DNA from: Polyangia bacterium
GTDB lineage: Bacteria > Myxococcota_A > Polyangia > Nannocystales > Nannocystaceae
DNA: 64,000 nt
Assembly: GCA_030424595.1 (NCBI GenBank)
Contig: JAUHWG010000006.1
Span: 62,001 to 126,000, forward strand
Reading direction: 5' to 3'
Position 1 is the stretch's first letter; every line of letters begins with the position of its first letter. Below the pieces are notes generated by a model. The model was given only the letters and a program-made list of their open reading frames with translations, did no database searches and was not told where the DNA came from. Shown one piece after another: positions 8,324 to 17,075 of the stretch. The position numbers and the translations under genes were made by a program.

Positions 8324-9319
8324 GTGGCGCAACCTGCCGTGGTCGCGAAGGGGCTCTCGAAGCGCTTTGAGGTCGCCCGCCGCGGGGCCGGGGTCGGCGC
8401 CGCTCTCCGCGCGTTGTTCCGCCGTGAGACGGAGGTGGTCGACGCCGTCGTCGACCTCTCGCTGAGCATCGAAGCGGGGGAGCGGGTCGGCCTCCTCGGG
8501 CCGAACGGCGCCGGCAAGACGACCACCCTGAAGATGCTCGCGGGGCTGCTCCATCCGACAGGCGGCTCCCTCGAGGTCGTCGGCTACGAGCCCCGGCGAC
8601 GCTCGCCGGACTTCCTCCGGTCGATCGCGATGGTCATGGGCCACAAGCGCCAGCTCAGCTGGGACCTGCCGGCGATCGACACCTTCGAGCTCCACCGCGT
8701 CGTCTACGATATCGGCCGCGAGGACTATCGTCGGCGCCTCGATCAGCTTGTGACGCTCCTGCGGGTGAGTGAGATCATTCACAAGCCTGTAAGGACCCTC
8801 AGCCTCGGCGAGCGGATGAAGTGCGAGCTGGTGGCGGCGCTCCTCCACGGCCCGCGGGTGCTCTTCCTCGACGAGCCGACACTGGGGATGGACGTGTCGA
8901 TGCAGCTCGCGCTCCGCGACTTCATCCGCGCCTACAACGAAGAGCACGGGGCGACCGTGGTGCTCACGAGCCACTATATGGAGGATGTCGCCGCCCTTTG
9001 CCCGCGGATCGTCGTCATCGACGGCGGAGCGCTCCGCTTCGACGGCGGGCTCGGGGAGCTGACGCGACGGATCCGCCCGCGCCGACGGATCCGGGTCGCC
9101 GCCGACCGGATCCCCGAGCTCGCCGCGCTCTCCGAGCTCGGCGCTGTGATCGAGCGTCACGCGGGGAGCCTGGTGCTCGACGTCGAGCCGGGGGCGATCG
9201 AGCGGGTCGTCCCGGAACTCCTCGCCCTCCCCGGGAGCCGCGACCTCGAGGTCCGCGACGCCCCCCTCGAGGAGGTCATGCGCGAGCTCTTCGACCGACC
9301 GACCGAGGAGCGGGGATGA
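8324..9319 (+). CDS. ABC transporter ATP-binding protein (COG4586 type)
   Basis: 331 residues. Walker A GPNGAGKT lies at 59-66, the signature LSLGERMK at 159-166, Walker B with FLDEPT at 181-186, and an H-loop His in TSHYMED. The long segment between strand 1 and Walker A, and the extra C-terminal ~80 residues, fit the COG4586 group, which works with two ABC-2 permeases of the DUF990 type. The start is a GTG with a weak ribosome site. Its stop overlaps the ATG of the next gene (ATGA), so translation is coupled. The exported substrate cannot be told from sequence. Confidence 0.92.
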   Translation: MAQPAVVAKGLSKRFEVARRGAGVGAALRALFRRETEVVDAVVDLSLSIEAGERVGLLGPNGAGKTTTLKMLAGLLHPTGGSLEVVGYEPRRRSPDFLRSIAMVMGHKRQLSWDLPAIDTFELHRVVYDIGREDYRRRLDQLVTLLRVSEIIHKPVRTLSLGERMKCELVAALLHGPRVLFLDEPTLGMDVSMQLALRDFIRAYNEEHGATVVLTSHYMEDVAALCPRIVVIDGGALRFDGGLGELTRRIRPRRRIRVAADRIPELAALSELGAVIERHAGSLVLDVEPGAIERVVPELLALPGSRDLEVRDAPLEEVMRELFDRPTEERG

Positions 9320-10125
9320 GCCGCGGCCTCGGTCGTCTCGCGGTCGTCGGGGCCCTGTGGCGGCTCGGCTTCGCCGAGGCTGTCGCCTATCGGGCCTCCC
9401 TCGCGGTCTGGATCCTGACCACGACCTTCCCCCTGGTCTCGCTCGCGCTCTGGGCCGGGATCGCCCGCGCTGGCGGTCCTGTCGGCGGCTACGGCGAGGC
9501 CGACTTCGTCGCCTACTTTGTCGCGGCCTTCATGGTCCGGCAGCTCACCGCATCGTGGGTGGTCTGGGATCTCGAGCGTCAGATCCGGCTCGGGGAGCTG
9601 AGCGTCTACTTGCTGCGGCCGGTGCCGCCAGTCCTCCACCACGCGGTGACGAACCTGGCGGCCTTGCCCGTGCGCCTGCTCCTGGCGTTGCCCTTGGCCG
9701 CGGTGGTTCTCGTCGCCGCAGGCGGGCTCGCCGTCGCCGGCGATCCCGTCGTCCTGCTCCTCCTGCCGCCCGCCCTCGTCGGCGCTTGGCTGCTCAATTT
9801 TACGATCCAGGTGGCGGTCGCCTGCCTCGCCTTTTGGTGGCAGCGCTCGGCGACGCTCTTCGAGATCTGGACCTGCCTCTTCGTGGTTCTCTCGGGCTAC
9901 GCGGTGCCGACCAGCCTCTTCCCGGGCGCTCTCGCCCGGGTCGTCGTGTGGCTCCCCTTTCACGCGATCCTCGGCTTCCCGGTCGAGCTCCTCCTGGGGC
10001 GCCTGGACCGGGGCGAGGCGCTGCAATTTCTCGGCCTCCAGTGGCTCTGGCTCGGCCTCTTCACCGCGATCGCGGCGCTCGTCTGGCGCCGGGGAGTCCG
10101 GGCGTACGGCGCCTTCGGGGCCTGA
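9316..10125 (+). CDS. ABC-2 type permease, first subunit (COG4587/DUF990-like)
   Basis: The open frame runs in from inside the upstream gene, but the real start is the ATG at 9316 that overlaps the upstream stop, giving 269 residues. About six membrane segments are visible, with the short amphipathic WDLERQIRLGELS-LLRPV stretch that marks this permease group (the LxxYLLRPV motif). It should form a heterodimer with the permease encoded 12 bp downstream. Confidence 0.9.
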   Translation: MSRGLGRLAVVGALWRLGFAEAVAYRASLAVWILTTTFPLVSLALWAGIARAGGPVGGYGEADFVAYFVAAFMVRQLTASWVVWDLERQIRLGELSVYLLRPVPPVLHHAVTNLAALPVRLLLALPLAAVVLVAAGGLAVAGDPVVLLLLPPALVGAWLLNFTIQVAVACLAFWWQRSATLFEIWTCLFVVLSGYAVPTSLFPGALARVVVWLPFHAILGFPVELLLGRLDRGEALQFLGLQWLWLGLFTAIAALVWRRGVRAYGAFGA

Positions 10126-10137
10126 GCCGAGGTAGGC

Positions 10138-10932
10138 ATGGGAGTACGGACCACCGCTCGGATCGTCGGCGCTCAGCTCCGCCTGAGCTGTCTCGAGGCC
10201 CTCGCGTACCGCGTCGGCTTTTGGTCGGACGGGGTGGTCGGCGTGCTCTGGGGGGCGATCGGCGTGATCCCGCTGTTGGTCGCGATCGAGCACCGACCGG
10301 ACGTCGCGGGCTGGAGCGCCTGGGAGTTGATGCTCCTCAGCGGGCTCTTCATGGTCGTCTCTGGGATCTTCAGCGGCTTTCTTCAACCTGCGCTAAGGGC
10401 CAGCATGGAGCATATCCGCCGCGGGTCGCTGGACTACCTCCTGCTCCGCCCGGTGAGCCCGCTCGTGCTCTGCCTCGTCGCTGACTTCGCGCCCTGGAGC
10501 GGGCTCGAGATCATCGCCGGGATCAGCCTCTGCGTCGTCAGCCTGGCGAAGCTCGGGGTGTCGCCGAGCTTCGCCGAGCTCGGGCTCGCGGCGGCGGTCT
10601 TCGCCGCGGGGATCATCGCCCTCTACGCCCTCGGGATCATGGCCCTCGCGCTCAGCTTCCGCGCGCTTCGACTGCAGAACCTGACGGACTTCATGGAGAC
10701 CCTCCTCGACTTCGCCCGCTGGCCGACCTCGGCCTTCTCCGGGCCGTTGAAGGCGTTCTTCACCTTTGTGATCCCCTTCGCCGTGATGACGACCAGGCCG
10801 GCGGAGGGGCTCCTCGGTCGCCTCGATGTCAGCTCTGCGGCGGTCGCGGTGACGACGTCGCTGGTCCTGATGAGCCTCGCGTGGATCCTCTGGCGTCGAT
10901 CGTTGCGGCTCTACACGTCGGCCTCGTCGTGA
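10138..10932 (+). CDS. ABC-2 type permease, second subunit (COG3694-like)
   Basis: 264 residues with about six membrane segments and the same HIRRGSLDYLLLRPVSPL-type motif as its partner. It is the last gene of the three-gene exporter unit. The gene ends 159 bp before the convergent lipoprotein gene; only short inverted repeats, too weak to call a terminator, lie in between. Confidence 0.9.
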   Translation: MGVRTTARIVGAQLRLSCLEALAYRVGFWSDGVVGVLWGAIGVIPLLVAIEHRPDVAGWSAWELMLLSGLFMVVSGIFSGFLQPALRASMEHIRRGSLDYLLLRPVSPLVLCLVADFAPWSGLEIIAGISLCVVSLAKLGVSPSFAELGLAAAVFAAGIIALYALGIMALALSFRALRLQNLTDFMETLLDFARWPTSAFSGPLKAFFTFVIPFAVMTTRPAEGLLGRLDVSSAAVAVTTSLVLMSLAWILWRRSLRLYTSASS

Positions 10933-11091
10933 CAGGTGCGGAGCCGTCGGCGTGTCGGCACAGGAGACGCTCGGCCGCCTGTCTCGACGAACAGCGTCGC
11001 CGCGTGTGCGACGGACCTAGGCGGATGATCGGACCTTCGAGAGCCCGTGTGTGAAGCGCCTTCGTGGCCTGTCGCGGCCTGTCACCGGAGG

Positions 11092-11964
11092 CTAGGGCGC
11101 GCAGACCAGGTCGAGCCACATCCCGCAGGAGTTGGGCTCCGGCGGGTACCAGTTGCCGGTGTCGTGGTTGCACCACTGGACCATGCCCTCGCCCGCCTGG
11201 TGACAGGTCGAGCAGTCGTAGCAGTAGAAGTCGCCGAAGTTGTGCGCCTTGGGATCGTTGAGGCTGCCGCAATAGGCGGTCCAGCAGCCGCCGTCCGGGT
11301 TGAGGCCGTTGACGTCGCACTGATTGGCGATGCCGGTCGGGACCTCGCAGCCGTTGCCCCAGTCGCCGTCGCAGTTCTCCCAGGGATCTTCACAGGCGAA
11401 GCCGGTACAGGCTCCGTCGACGCAGGATCCGCCGCTGGCGTGGGGCGGGGTGGCGCACTCGATCACGGCGCCCGCGCAGCCGCCGTCTCCGTCGCAGACG
11501 TCGGCCTCGGTGCAGGGATCGCCGTCATCGCAGGCGGCGTCGCTGCCGAGGGGGTAGTAGAGACACTCGGAGCCGCTGCACTCGCCGATCGCGTCGTAGC
11601 AGTCGCTCGGCGGCGTGTCGCAGGGTCCGCCGCAGTCGTCGTCGGTGGTCGGGCCCGAGCCGCTCGAGGTGGTCCAGGTCGCGTTGCCGGTGGCGGGGCT
11701 CGTCGTGACCTCGCCCGAGTCCGAGGTCGCGTCGCCGCCGCTTTGGCTCTCCGAGGTGACCCAGGTCGCCTCCGTGCCGCCCTCCGAGGTCTCGTCGGTG
11801 TCCATCTCCATGTCCGTGTCGGAGTCCGGTCCATCGGCCGCGGAGCTGATGGTCGGCTTCGCCGGGCCCTTGGTGGCGCTGTCGTATTGCTCGCCCAAGG
11901 CGCAGCCGAGGAGCAGCGAGAGCGAGAGCGGGAGCAGCGTTGCGGAGGAGATGCAGGGACTCAC
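11092..11964 (-). CDS. Cys-rich lipoprotein with Ser/Thr/Asp linker
   Basis: 290 residues. The signal peptide has lipobox LLGC (Cys21). Residues ~25-110 form an acidic Ser/Thr/Gly linker; the remainder carries roughly 30 Cys in short CDDGDPCT- and CDGDWGNGCE-type motifs, as seen in myxobacterial extracellular Cys-rich repeats. The last ~60 residues (YDCSTCHQ, then WCNHDTGNWYPPEP) look like a separate small disulfide-rich domain. It is probably anchored to the outer membrane and exposed. No enzymatic motif seen; function unknown. Confidence 0.75.
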   Translation of the reverse strand: MSPCISSATLLPLSLSLLLGCALGEQYDSATKGPAKPTISSAADGPDSDTDMEMDTDETSEGGTEATWVTSESQSGGDATSDSGEVTTSPATGNATWTTSSGSGPTTDDDCGGPCDTPPSDCYDAIGECSGSECLYYPLGSDAACDDGDPCTEADVCDGDGGCAGAVIECATPPHASGGSCVDGACTGFACEDPWENCDGDWGNGCEVPTGIANQCDVNGLNPDGGCWTAYCGSLNDPKAHNFGDFYCYDCSTCHQAGEGMVQWCNHDTGNWYPPEPNSCGMWLDLVCAP

Positions 11965-12144
11965 AGGTGCTCACTTTAGCGCATCTTGGGGCGGCGTCAC
12001 GAGGCTCGCGCCAAGAGCTCCACCCGTGTCTGTGGCGAAGGTCGAGTGTGCTCGCGTCGGGGCCGCCGGTCCCCCAGGCCTCGACGAAACCGGGCCGTGC
12101 GGGCTCGTAAGCGCAGGTCTTAGCGGAGCCGTGAGGACCGACGA

Positions 12145-12180
12145 GGGCTGGATCGCGGGCTGGATCGCGGGCTGGATCGC
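12145..12180. repeat. Three tandem copies of GGGCTGGATCGC
   Basis: Three perfect 12-bp copies sit in the 304-bp intergenic stretch 11965-12268, upstream of the Cys-rich lipoprotein gene start. Apart from this and the hairpin at 12212-12246 nothing recognisable is seen in that stretch; it should hold the promoter of the lipoprotein gene. Confidence 0.8.
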
Positions 12181-12211
12181 GGGCGGGGCCCGTGCCCCTC
12201 CGAGCACAACG

Positions 12212-12246
12212 AGACCCGCGCGTCCCTCGTGGGCCCGCGCGGGTCT
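12212..12246 (-). terminator. Terminator hairpin after the SCPx-like thiolase gene
   Basis: A perfect 11-bp stem (12212-12222 with 12236-12246) and 13-nt loop lies 22 bp past the thiolase stop on the minus strand. No clear T tract follows, but the stem is very GC-rich. Confidence 0.6.
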
Positions 12247-12268
12247 TGTAGCTTCAGTGATCTGGACT

Positions 12269-13450
12269 TCAGTCCCGGCGGTACATCGTCACGACGCAGG
12301 CGCCGCCGAGGCCGAGGTTGTGCTGGAGCGCGGTCTTCGCCCCCTCGACCTGGCGCTTGTCGGCCTGGCCGCGGAGCTGCCAGACGAGCTCGGCGCACTG
12401 GGCCACGCCGGTCGCGCCCAGCGGGTGCCCCTTGGAGAGGAGGCCCCCCGAGGGGTTGGTGACGTACTTGCCGCCGTAGGTGTTGTCGCCGTCCCAGATG
12501 AACTGCTCGGCGCCGCCCTCGGGGCAGAGGCCGAGCGCCTCGTAGGTCAGCAGCTCGTTGGCGGTGAAGCAGTCGTGGAGCTCGACCACGTCGACGTCCT
12601 CGGGGCCGATGCCGGCGGCCTCGTAGACCTGCTTGGCGCCGTTCTTCGTCATGTCGTAGCCGACCATCTTGATCATCGAGCCCTCCTCAAAGCTCGAGGC
12701 GTAGTCGGTCGTCATCGCCTGGGCGGCGATGTAGATCGGGCTTTGGATCCCGTGCTTCTTGACGAACTCGTCGGAGGCGAGCACCGCCGCCGCGGCGCCG
12801 CAGGTGGGCGGGCAGCACTGGTAGCGCGTCAGCGGATCGAAGATCTCCGGCGAGGCGAGGATCTCCTCGACCGAGAGCTGCTCGGTGAAGAGGGCGAGCG
12901 GGTTGCGAGCGGCGTGCTTGCGGGCCTTCTCCGAGATCTTGGCGAAGGTCTCGCGGCGGGTGCCGTGCTTCCAGCGGTACTCCCGACCGGCGCCGCCGAA
13001 CATCTGCGCGGCGGGGGGCGCCTGGGCGAAGCCCTGGACGTCGTTCATCAGGTTGGCGTGGAGCTCCAGGGGGTTGGTCCGGTCGTTGAACTTCGACCCG
13101 AGCGCGCCCTTCTCCATCTGCTCAAAGCCGAGGACGATCACGCACTCGGCGATCCCGCCCTCGATCGCCTGGCGGGCGAGCATCAGCGCGGTCGAGCCGG
13201 TCGAGCAGTTGTTGTTGACGTTGAAGACGGGGATCCCGGTGAGCCCGAGATCGTAGGCCGCCCGCTGACCGCAGGTGCTGTCGCCGTAGACGTAGCCGGC
13301 GTAGGCCTGCTGGACGTCGGCGTAGTCGATGCCCGCGTCGGCGAGCGCCGCCCGGCCAGCCTTCGCCGCCATGACGTTGTAATCCTCGCTCTTGCCGGGC
13401 TTGGCGAACTTCACCATTCCGACGCCGATAACGTTGACCCTCTTGCCCAT
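12269..13450 (-). CDS. SCPx-like thiolase / lipid-transfer protein (acetyl-CoA acetyltransferase family)
   Basis: 393 residues, a full thiolase fold. The nucleophile is Cys82 in the NNNCSTGS motif; His292 lies in [10 protein letters not shown] and His342 in GHPLGATG, the arrangement of the SCP2-thiolase (SCPx) subfamily rather than of FadA-type thiolases. The start ATG has AAGGAG 8 nt upstream. SCPx thiolases cleave 3-oxoacyl-CoAs with branched or sterol side chains in eukaryotic peroxisomes. The gene lies 230 bp downstream of, and on the same strand as, the multifunctional beta-oxidation-type enzyme, which would supply its 3-oxoacyl-CoA substrate. Confidence 0.9.
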   Translation of the reverse strand: MGKRVNVIGVGMVKFAKPGKSEDYNVMAAKAGRAALADAGIDYADVQQAYAGYVYGDSTCGQRAAYDLGLTGIPVFNVNNNCSTGSTALMLARQAIEGGIAECVIVLGFEQMEKGALGSKFNDRTNPLELHANLMNDVQGFAQAPPAAQMFGGAGREYRWKHGTRRETFAKISEKARKHAARNPLALFTEQLSVEEILASPEIFDPLTRYQCCPPTCGAAAAVLASDEFVKKHGIQSPIYIAAQAMTTDYASSFEEGSMIKMVGYDMTKNGAKQVYEAAGIGPEDVDVVELHDCFTANELLTYEALGLCPEGGAEQFIWDGDNTYGGKYVTNPSGGLLSKGHPLGATGVAQCAELVWQLRGQADKRQVEGAKTALQHNLGLGGACVVTMYRRD

Positions 13451-13680
13451 CGCGCTCTCTCCTTGCCTTAGGGGACGAAGTTACTCCGCGCCGCGACCCG
13501 GCGCCATCGGCCGGGCGGAGCGGAGGGGTGGGGCTGTGGTGACGCTCCTCGGTCTCTCGCGGCGCCGATGTCTACGCTGACGGGAGCGACGCGACCTCGG
13601 AGCACCGAGCGGTGCCGGAGTCGCGCCGACCGAGAGGGCCGACGGGGGCTGGAGAGCGGGTGGGGCGTCACGACAGGCTC

Positions 13681-16600
13681 CTAGACTAGCTTGTTGAGGA
13701 AGCCGAGGCTGCGGGCGACCCGGAGCTCTCCCTCGACGCGGAGACGGCCGCGCTGGTAGAGATCGCGCGCGTCCGCCTCGCCGCGGGCGAGGGCGACGAG
13801 GTCCTCCTCGGCGAGGGTGAGCGTCGCGGTCGCGTCGGTCGCGGCGCCCTCCGTGACCTCGGAGCGCTCGCCCTGGAGGGCGACGGTCCAGCGGCTCTCG
13901 GGCGACTGGAGGACGAAGTCGATGATCGCGTCGACCTCCGCGGGGAGCTCGGGCTTGGCCGCGATGTGCTCGCCGAGCGCGCCGAAGACCTCGCGGGCGC
14001 TGGGGCCGGTGGGCGCTGCGGGGGCGGACTCGGCGGTCTTCGCCGGTCCACCGCCGGCGAGGCGGGCCTTCATCGCCGCCTCGACCGCCGCCGGATCGAT
14101 CTTCTGGAGGAAGGTCAGCTTCTGCGAGGCCATCACGTTGCCCGTGATCTTGAGCTTGCCGCCGAAGTAGAGCTGCTGCGGGTCGGACTTGCCGGCGCAC
14201 ATGTCCATAAAGTCAGCGTCGCTCATCTCCAGGGTGCAGGCCGGCTTGGCGGTCTCCCCCGGGTTGACGGCGCCGCCGGGCAGGTCGAGGGTCCAGGTGC
14301 TCCCGGGATCAGTGAGCTTGAACTGGAAGACCATGCCGATCTTCTTCGCGTCCTCGGAGCCGGCGACGTACTCGCCCATGGCGACGAAGACGTCGGCGGA
14401 GCTCGGGGTCGCCGAGGCCGGGGCAGCGGCCGCAGCCCCAGCACCACCAGCAGCTCCTCCGCCGCCGGCGACCCGCGCCTCGGCGTGGGCCTTGACCACC
14501 GCGGGGTCGATGTTCTGGAGGAAGAAGAGCTTCTGCGAGGCGAGGACGTTGCCCTCGATCTTGAGCTTGCCGCCGAAGTAGAGGTCGTTCGGGTTGACCT
14601 CGCCGGCGCACATCGCCATGAAGTCGGCGTCGCTGATCTCGAGGGTGCACTCGGGCTTGGCGGCCTCGCCGGGGCTGACGGTGCCGGCCTTGAGATCGAG
14701 GGTCCAGGCGCTCTCGGGATCCTTGACCTTGAAGAGGTAGACGACGCCGATCTTCTTAGCCTCGTCGCTGCTGGCGACGTAGTCGCCGATCGCCGCGAAG
14801 ACGTCGGCGGTGGTCGGCTTGGAGCTCGCCGGGGCGGCCGCGGCCGGGGTGGCGGCGACGGGCGCTGCCTTGGGCTTGGGCTTGGGCACCTCGCTGTAGA
14901 GCTCGATCGCGGCGTGGGAGATGACGACGCTGTCGCGCTCCTTGACCTTGGCCCGGAAGATCACCCGCGTCGGCGACTCGACCCACATCTCGGTGACCAG
15001 GGTCTCGCCTGGGAAGACGCTGTCGGCGAAGCGGACCTTGATGCTCTTGAACTTGCGCGGGTCGTCGTTGAGCTCCCCTAGGATCGCCCGGCCGGCGTAG
15101 CCGAAGGTGCACAGGCCGTGGAGGATCGGCCGGTCAAAGCCGAAGGCCTTGGCGAAGTTGGGGTCGACGTGGAGCGGGTTCCAGTCGCCGCTGAGGCGGT
15201 AGAGGAGCGCCTGGTTGGCGTTGATGACCTGCTCGACCTCGGCGTCGGGCTCGCGATCCGGCGGCACGTTGACGTCGGCGGAGGGCCCTCGATCGCCGCC
15301 CCAACCGCCAGCGCCGCGGATGAGCGCGGTCAGCTCGTTGTAGATCAGCTCCTCGCCGGTCTCGTCGCTCGTCGAGATCGCGAAGATGACGGTGGCGTGC
15401 TTGCCCTTGTCGAAGATGTCCTTGACGGTGACGCGGTGCGTCAGCTCGGCGTTCGGCGGCAGGGGGCGCTTGAGCTCGGTGTACTGCTCGCCGTGGAGGA
15501 GGCGGTCGAGGCCGAAGTTGAGCCCGGGGGCCATCACGCCCTTCTTGGCCTGGTCGAGGATCGCGTTGACCCCGGGGATCACGGCGTAGGTCGGCAGCGG
15601 GACGAAGCCCTCGCTGTGCATCTCGAAGACGTAGCGCAGCTCGTCGTCGTCGAGCGGATCCTCGGCCGCGCCGACGCCGAGGGCGTAGAGGGCGAGATCG
15701 TGGGCGGTGTAGGAGGAGGTGATCGGCTCCGCCTCGTGGCCGAGCGCGAGGTCGACGTCGATGAAGCGGTTGCCGCCCTTGCTCGGCCCGGCCTGGATGT
15801 TCGCGAGGACAGGCGCGAGCGCCTCGGTGATCTCGCCGGGGTGGGTGGTCGCGCCGAAGTCGACGATGGTGGACCACTGAAGCTGGACGTCGTCGGGGCT
15901 GATGTCGCGCCCCAGGCGGACGCTCAGGCCCTCGGTCCGCTCCCAGCGCAGCTTCGAGAAGAAGCCGCCGCCGACCTCAAAGAGGCCGCCGGTCTCTTCA
16001 CACTCTTCGTGCGCGAGCCAGGCGACGAGGGGGCTGACGTACTCGGGGCGGAGCGCGTCGACGAGGTCCTGCGGGAGGACGGTCTCGGTCATCCGCGAGC
16101 CGGCGATCGGGGCGATCGTGTTGACGTGGATGCCGCGCTTGCGACCCTCGATCGCGAGGGTGTTGGTCAGGCCGTGGAGGCCGAGCTTGGCCATCGCGTA
16201 GTTGGCCTGGCCGAAGTTGCCGTAGATCCCGGCGGCGGAGGCCGTGTTGATGATCCGTCCGTAGCCCTGCTCGCGCATCACAGGCCACGCCGCGTGGGTG
16301 ACCCGGAACGCGCCGAGCACGTGCACTTGGTAGACGAGGTCCCAGTCGGCCTGGGTCATCTTGGCGAAGGAGACGTCGCGGAGGATGCCGGCGTTGTTGA
16401 CGACGACGTCGACCCGGCCGAAGGCGTCGACGGCGGTCTTGACGATCGCGGCGCCCTCGGTGACCGAGTCGTAGTTGGCGACCGCCTCGCCGCCGGCGGC
16501 GATGATCTCCGCGACGACCGCGTCTGCTGCTGCGGAGCCCTTGCCGCCGCCCCGAGCGTCACCGCCGAGGTCGTTGACGACGACCTTCGCCCCGCGGCTC

Positions 16601-16689
16601 GCGAAGAGGAGGGCGTGGGAGCGGCCGAGACCGTTGCCCGCGCCAGTGATGATCGCGACTTTGCCGTCGTACCGAAGCTCGCTTGCCAT
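13681..16689 (-). CDS. Peroxisomal multifunctional enzyme type 2-like protein: SDR + 2-enoyl-CoA hydratase 2 + three SCP2 domains
   Basis: 1002 residues. Residues 1-~300 are a short-chain dehydrogenase with the GAGNGLG nucleotide motif (16-22), Ser151, Tyr164 and Lys168, very like the D-3-hydroxyacyl-CoA dehydrogenase of human HSD17B4. Residues ~310-600 are a MaoC-type hydratase 2 with the motif YRLSGDWNPLHVDPNFAKA (497-515; Asp502, His507). Three SCP2 sterol/lipid-carrier domains follow at ~626-735, ~762-870 and ~895-1002, joined by Ala/Pro-rich linkers. The first two are close copies; the third has diverged. The eukaryotic enzyme (about 736 residues) has a single SCP2 domain. It should hydrate 2-enoyl-CoAs and oxidise the D-3-hydroxyacyl-CoA products. 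AGGAG lies 10 nt before the ATG. The SCPx-like thiolase gene follows on the same strand. Confidence 0.93.
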   Translation of the reverse strand: MASELRYDGKVAIITGAGNGLGRSHALLFASRGAKVVVNDLGGDARGGGKGSAAADAVVAEIIAAGGEAVANYDSVTEGAAIVKTAVDAFGRVDVVVNNAGILRDVSFAKMTQADWDLVYQVHVLGAFRVTHAAWPVMREQGYGRIINTASAAGIYGNFGQANYAMAKLGLHGLTNTLAIEGRKRGIHVNTIAPIAGSRMTETVLPQDLVDALRPEYVSPLVAWLAHEECEETGGLFEVGGGFFSKLRWERTEGLSVRLGRDISPDDVQLQWSTIVDFGATTHPGEITEALAPVLANIQAGPSKGGNRFIDVDLALGHEAEPITSSYTAHDLALYALGVGAAEDPLDDDELRYVFEMHSEGFVPLPTYAVIPGVNAILDQAKKGVMAPGLNFGLDRLLHGEQYTELKRPLPPNAELTHRVTVKDIFDKGKHATVIFAISTSDETGEELIYNELTALIRGAGGWGGDRGPSADVNVPPDREPDAEVEQVINANQALLYRLSGDWNPLHVDPNFAKAFGFDRPILHGLCTFGYAGRAILGELNDDPRKFKSIKVRFADSVFPGETLVTEMWVESPTRVIFRAKVKERDSVVISHAAIELYSEVPKPKPKAAPVAATPAAAAPASSKPTTADVFAAIGDYVASSDEAKKIGVVYLFKVKDPESAWTLDLKAGTVSPGEAAKPECTLEISDADFMAMCAGEVNPNDLYFGGKLKIEGNVLASQKLFFLQNIDPAVVKAHAEARVAGGGGAAGGAGAAAAAPASATPSSADVFVAMGEYVAGSEDAKKIGMVFQFKLTDPGSTWTLDLPGGAVNPGETAKPACTLEMSDADFMDMCAGKSDPQQLYFGGKLKITGNVMASQKLTFLQKIDPAAVEAAMKARLAGGGPAKTAESAPAAPTGPSAREVFGALGEHIAAKPELPAEVDAIIDFVLQSPESRWTVALQGERSEVTEGAATDATATLTLAEEDLVALARGEADARDLYQRGRLRVEGELRVARSLGFLNKLV

Positions 16690-16776
16690 GACCTGTGATC
16701 TCCTGGGTCGAACCCGCGGGTCGGGGATAGCCGCCGGCTCGCGTGATCGTCAACACTGTCCTCACCTGGATCGGGC

Positions 16777-16792
16777 GCGCAGGCGCCTGCGC
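16777..16792. promoter_or_regulatory. Perfect 16-bp palindrome upstream of the multifunctional enzyme gene
   Basis: GCGCAGGCGCCTGCGC is perfectly self-complementary and lies about 90 bp upstream of the multifunctional enzyme start, in the 386-bp divergent region 16690-17075. It could be an operator for a dimeric repressor, but GC-rich palindromes arise easily in this genome. Nothing else recognisable was seen in 16690-17075, which must hold the two divergent promoters. Confidence 0.3.
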
Positions 16793-17075
16793 AGTCGAGT
16801 CTGCGCTCGTCGCCCGTGGCCAACGTCTGCGCGGTCTCCATCCCTCGTCGGCTCGGCCAGCGCTTGCGGTACCGCCCAAGCGATCGCGGCGCGAGCACGC
16901 CGGTCTTTCGCCGTGGGCTGCGAAGTCGGGAGCGGTGGGCGAGATCCTCCGGCGTGGGCCCACCATGCCGGACACGCTCCCCCTTCGACCTCTGAGGGCG
17001 CGCCGAGATTGTGGAGACCTCAGGCGACGCGGGCTCGCTTGACAGGAGCACGGCGGGCGCGCGATCCAGAGGTCC

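Noticed and set aside
15118..16698. 526-codon plus-strand frame opposite the multifunctional lipid enzyme
   Set aside because: The minus-strand reading has complete SDR and hydratase motifs; the other frame has none.
16700..16735. tRNA-like GGTCGAACCCGC stretch
   Set aside because: It resembles a T-arm but no acceptor, anticodon or D-arm can be built around it.
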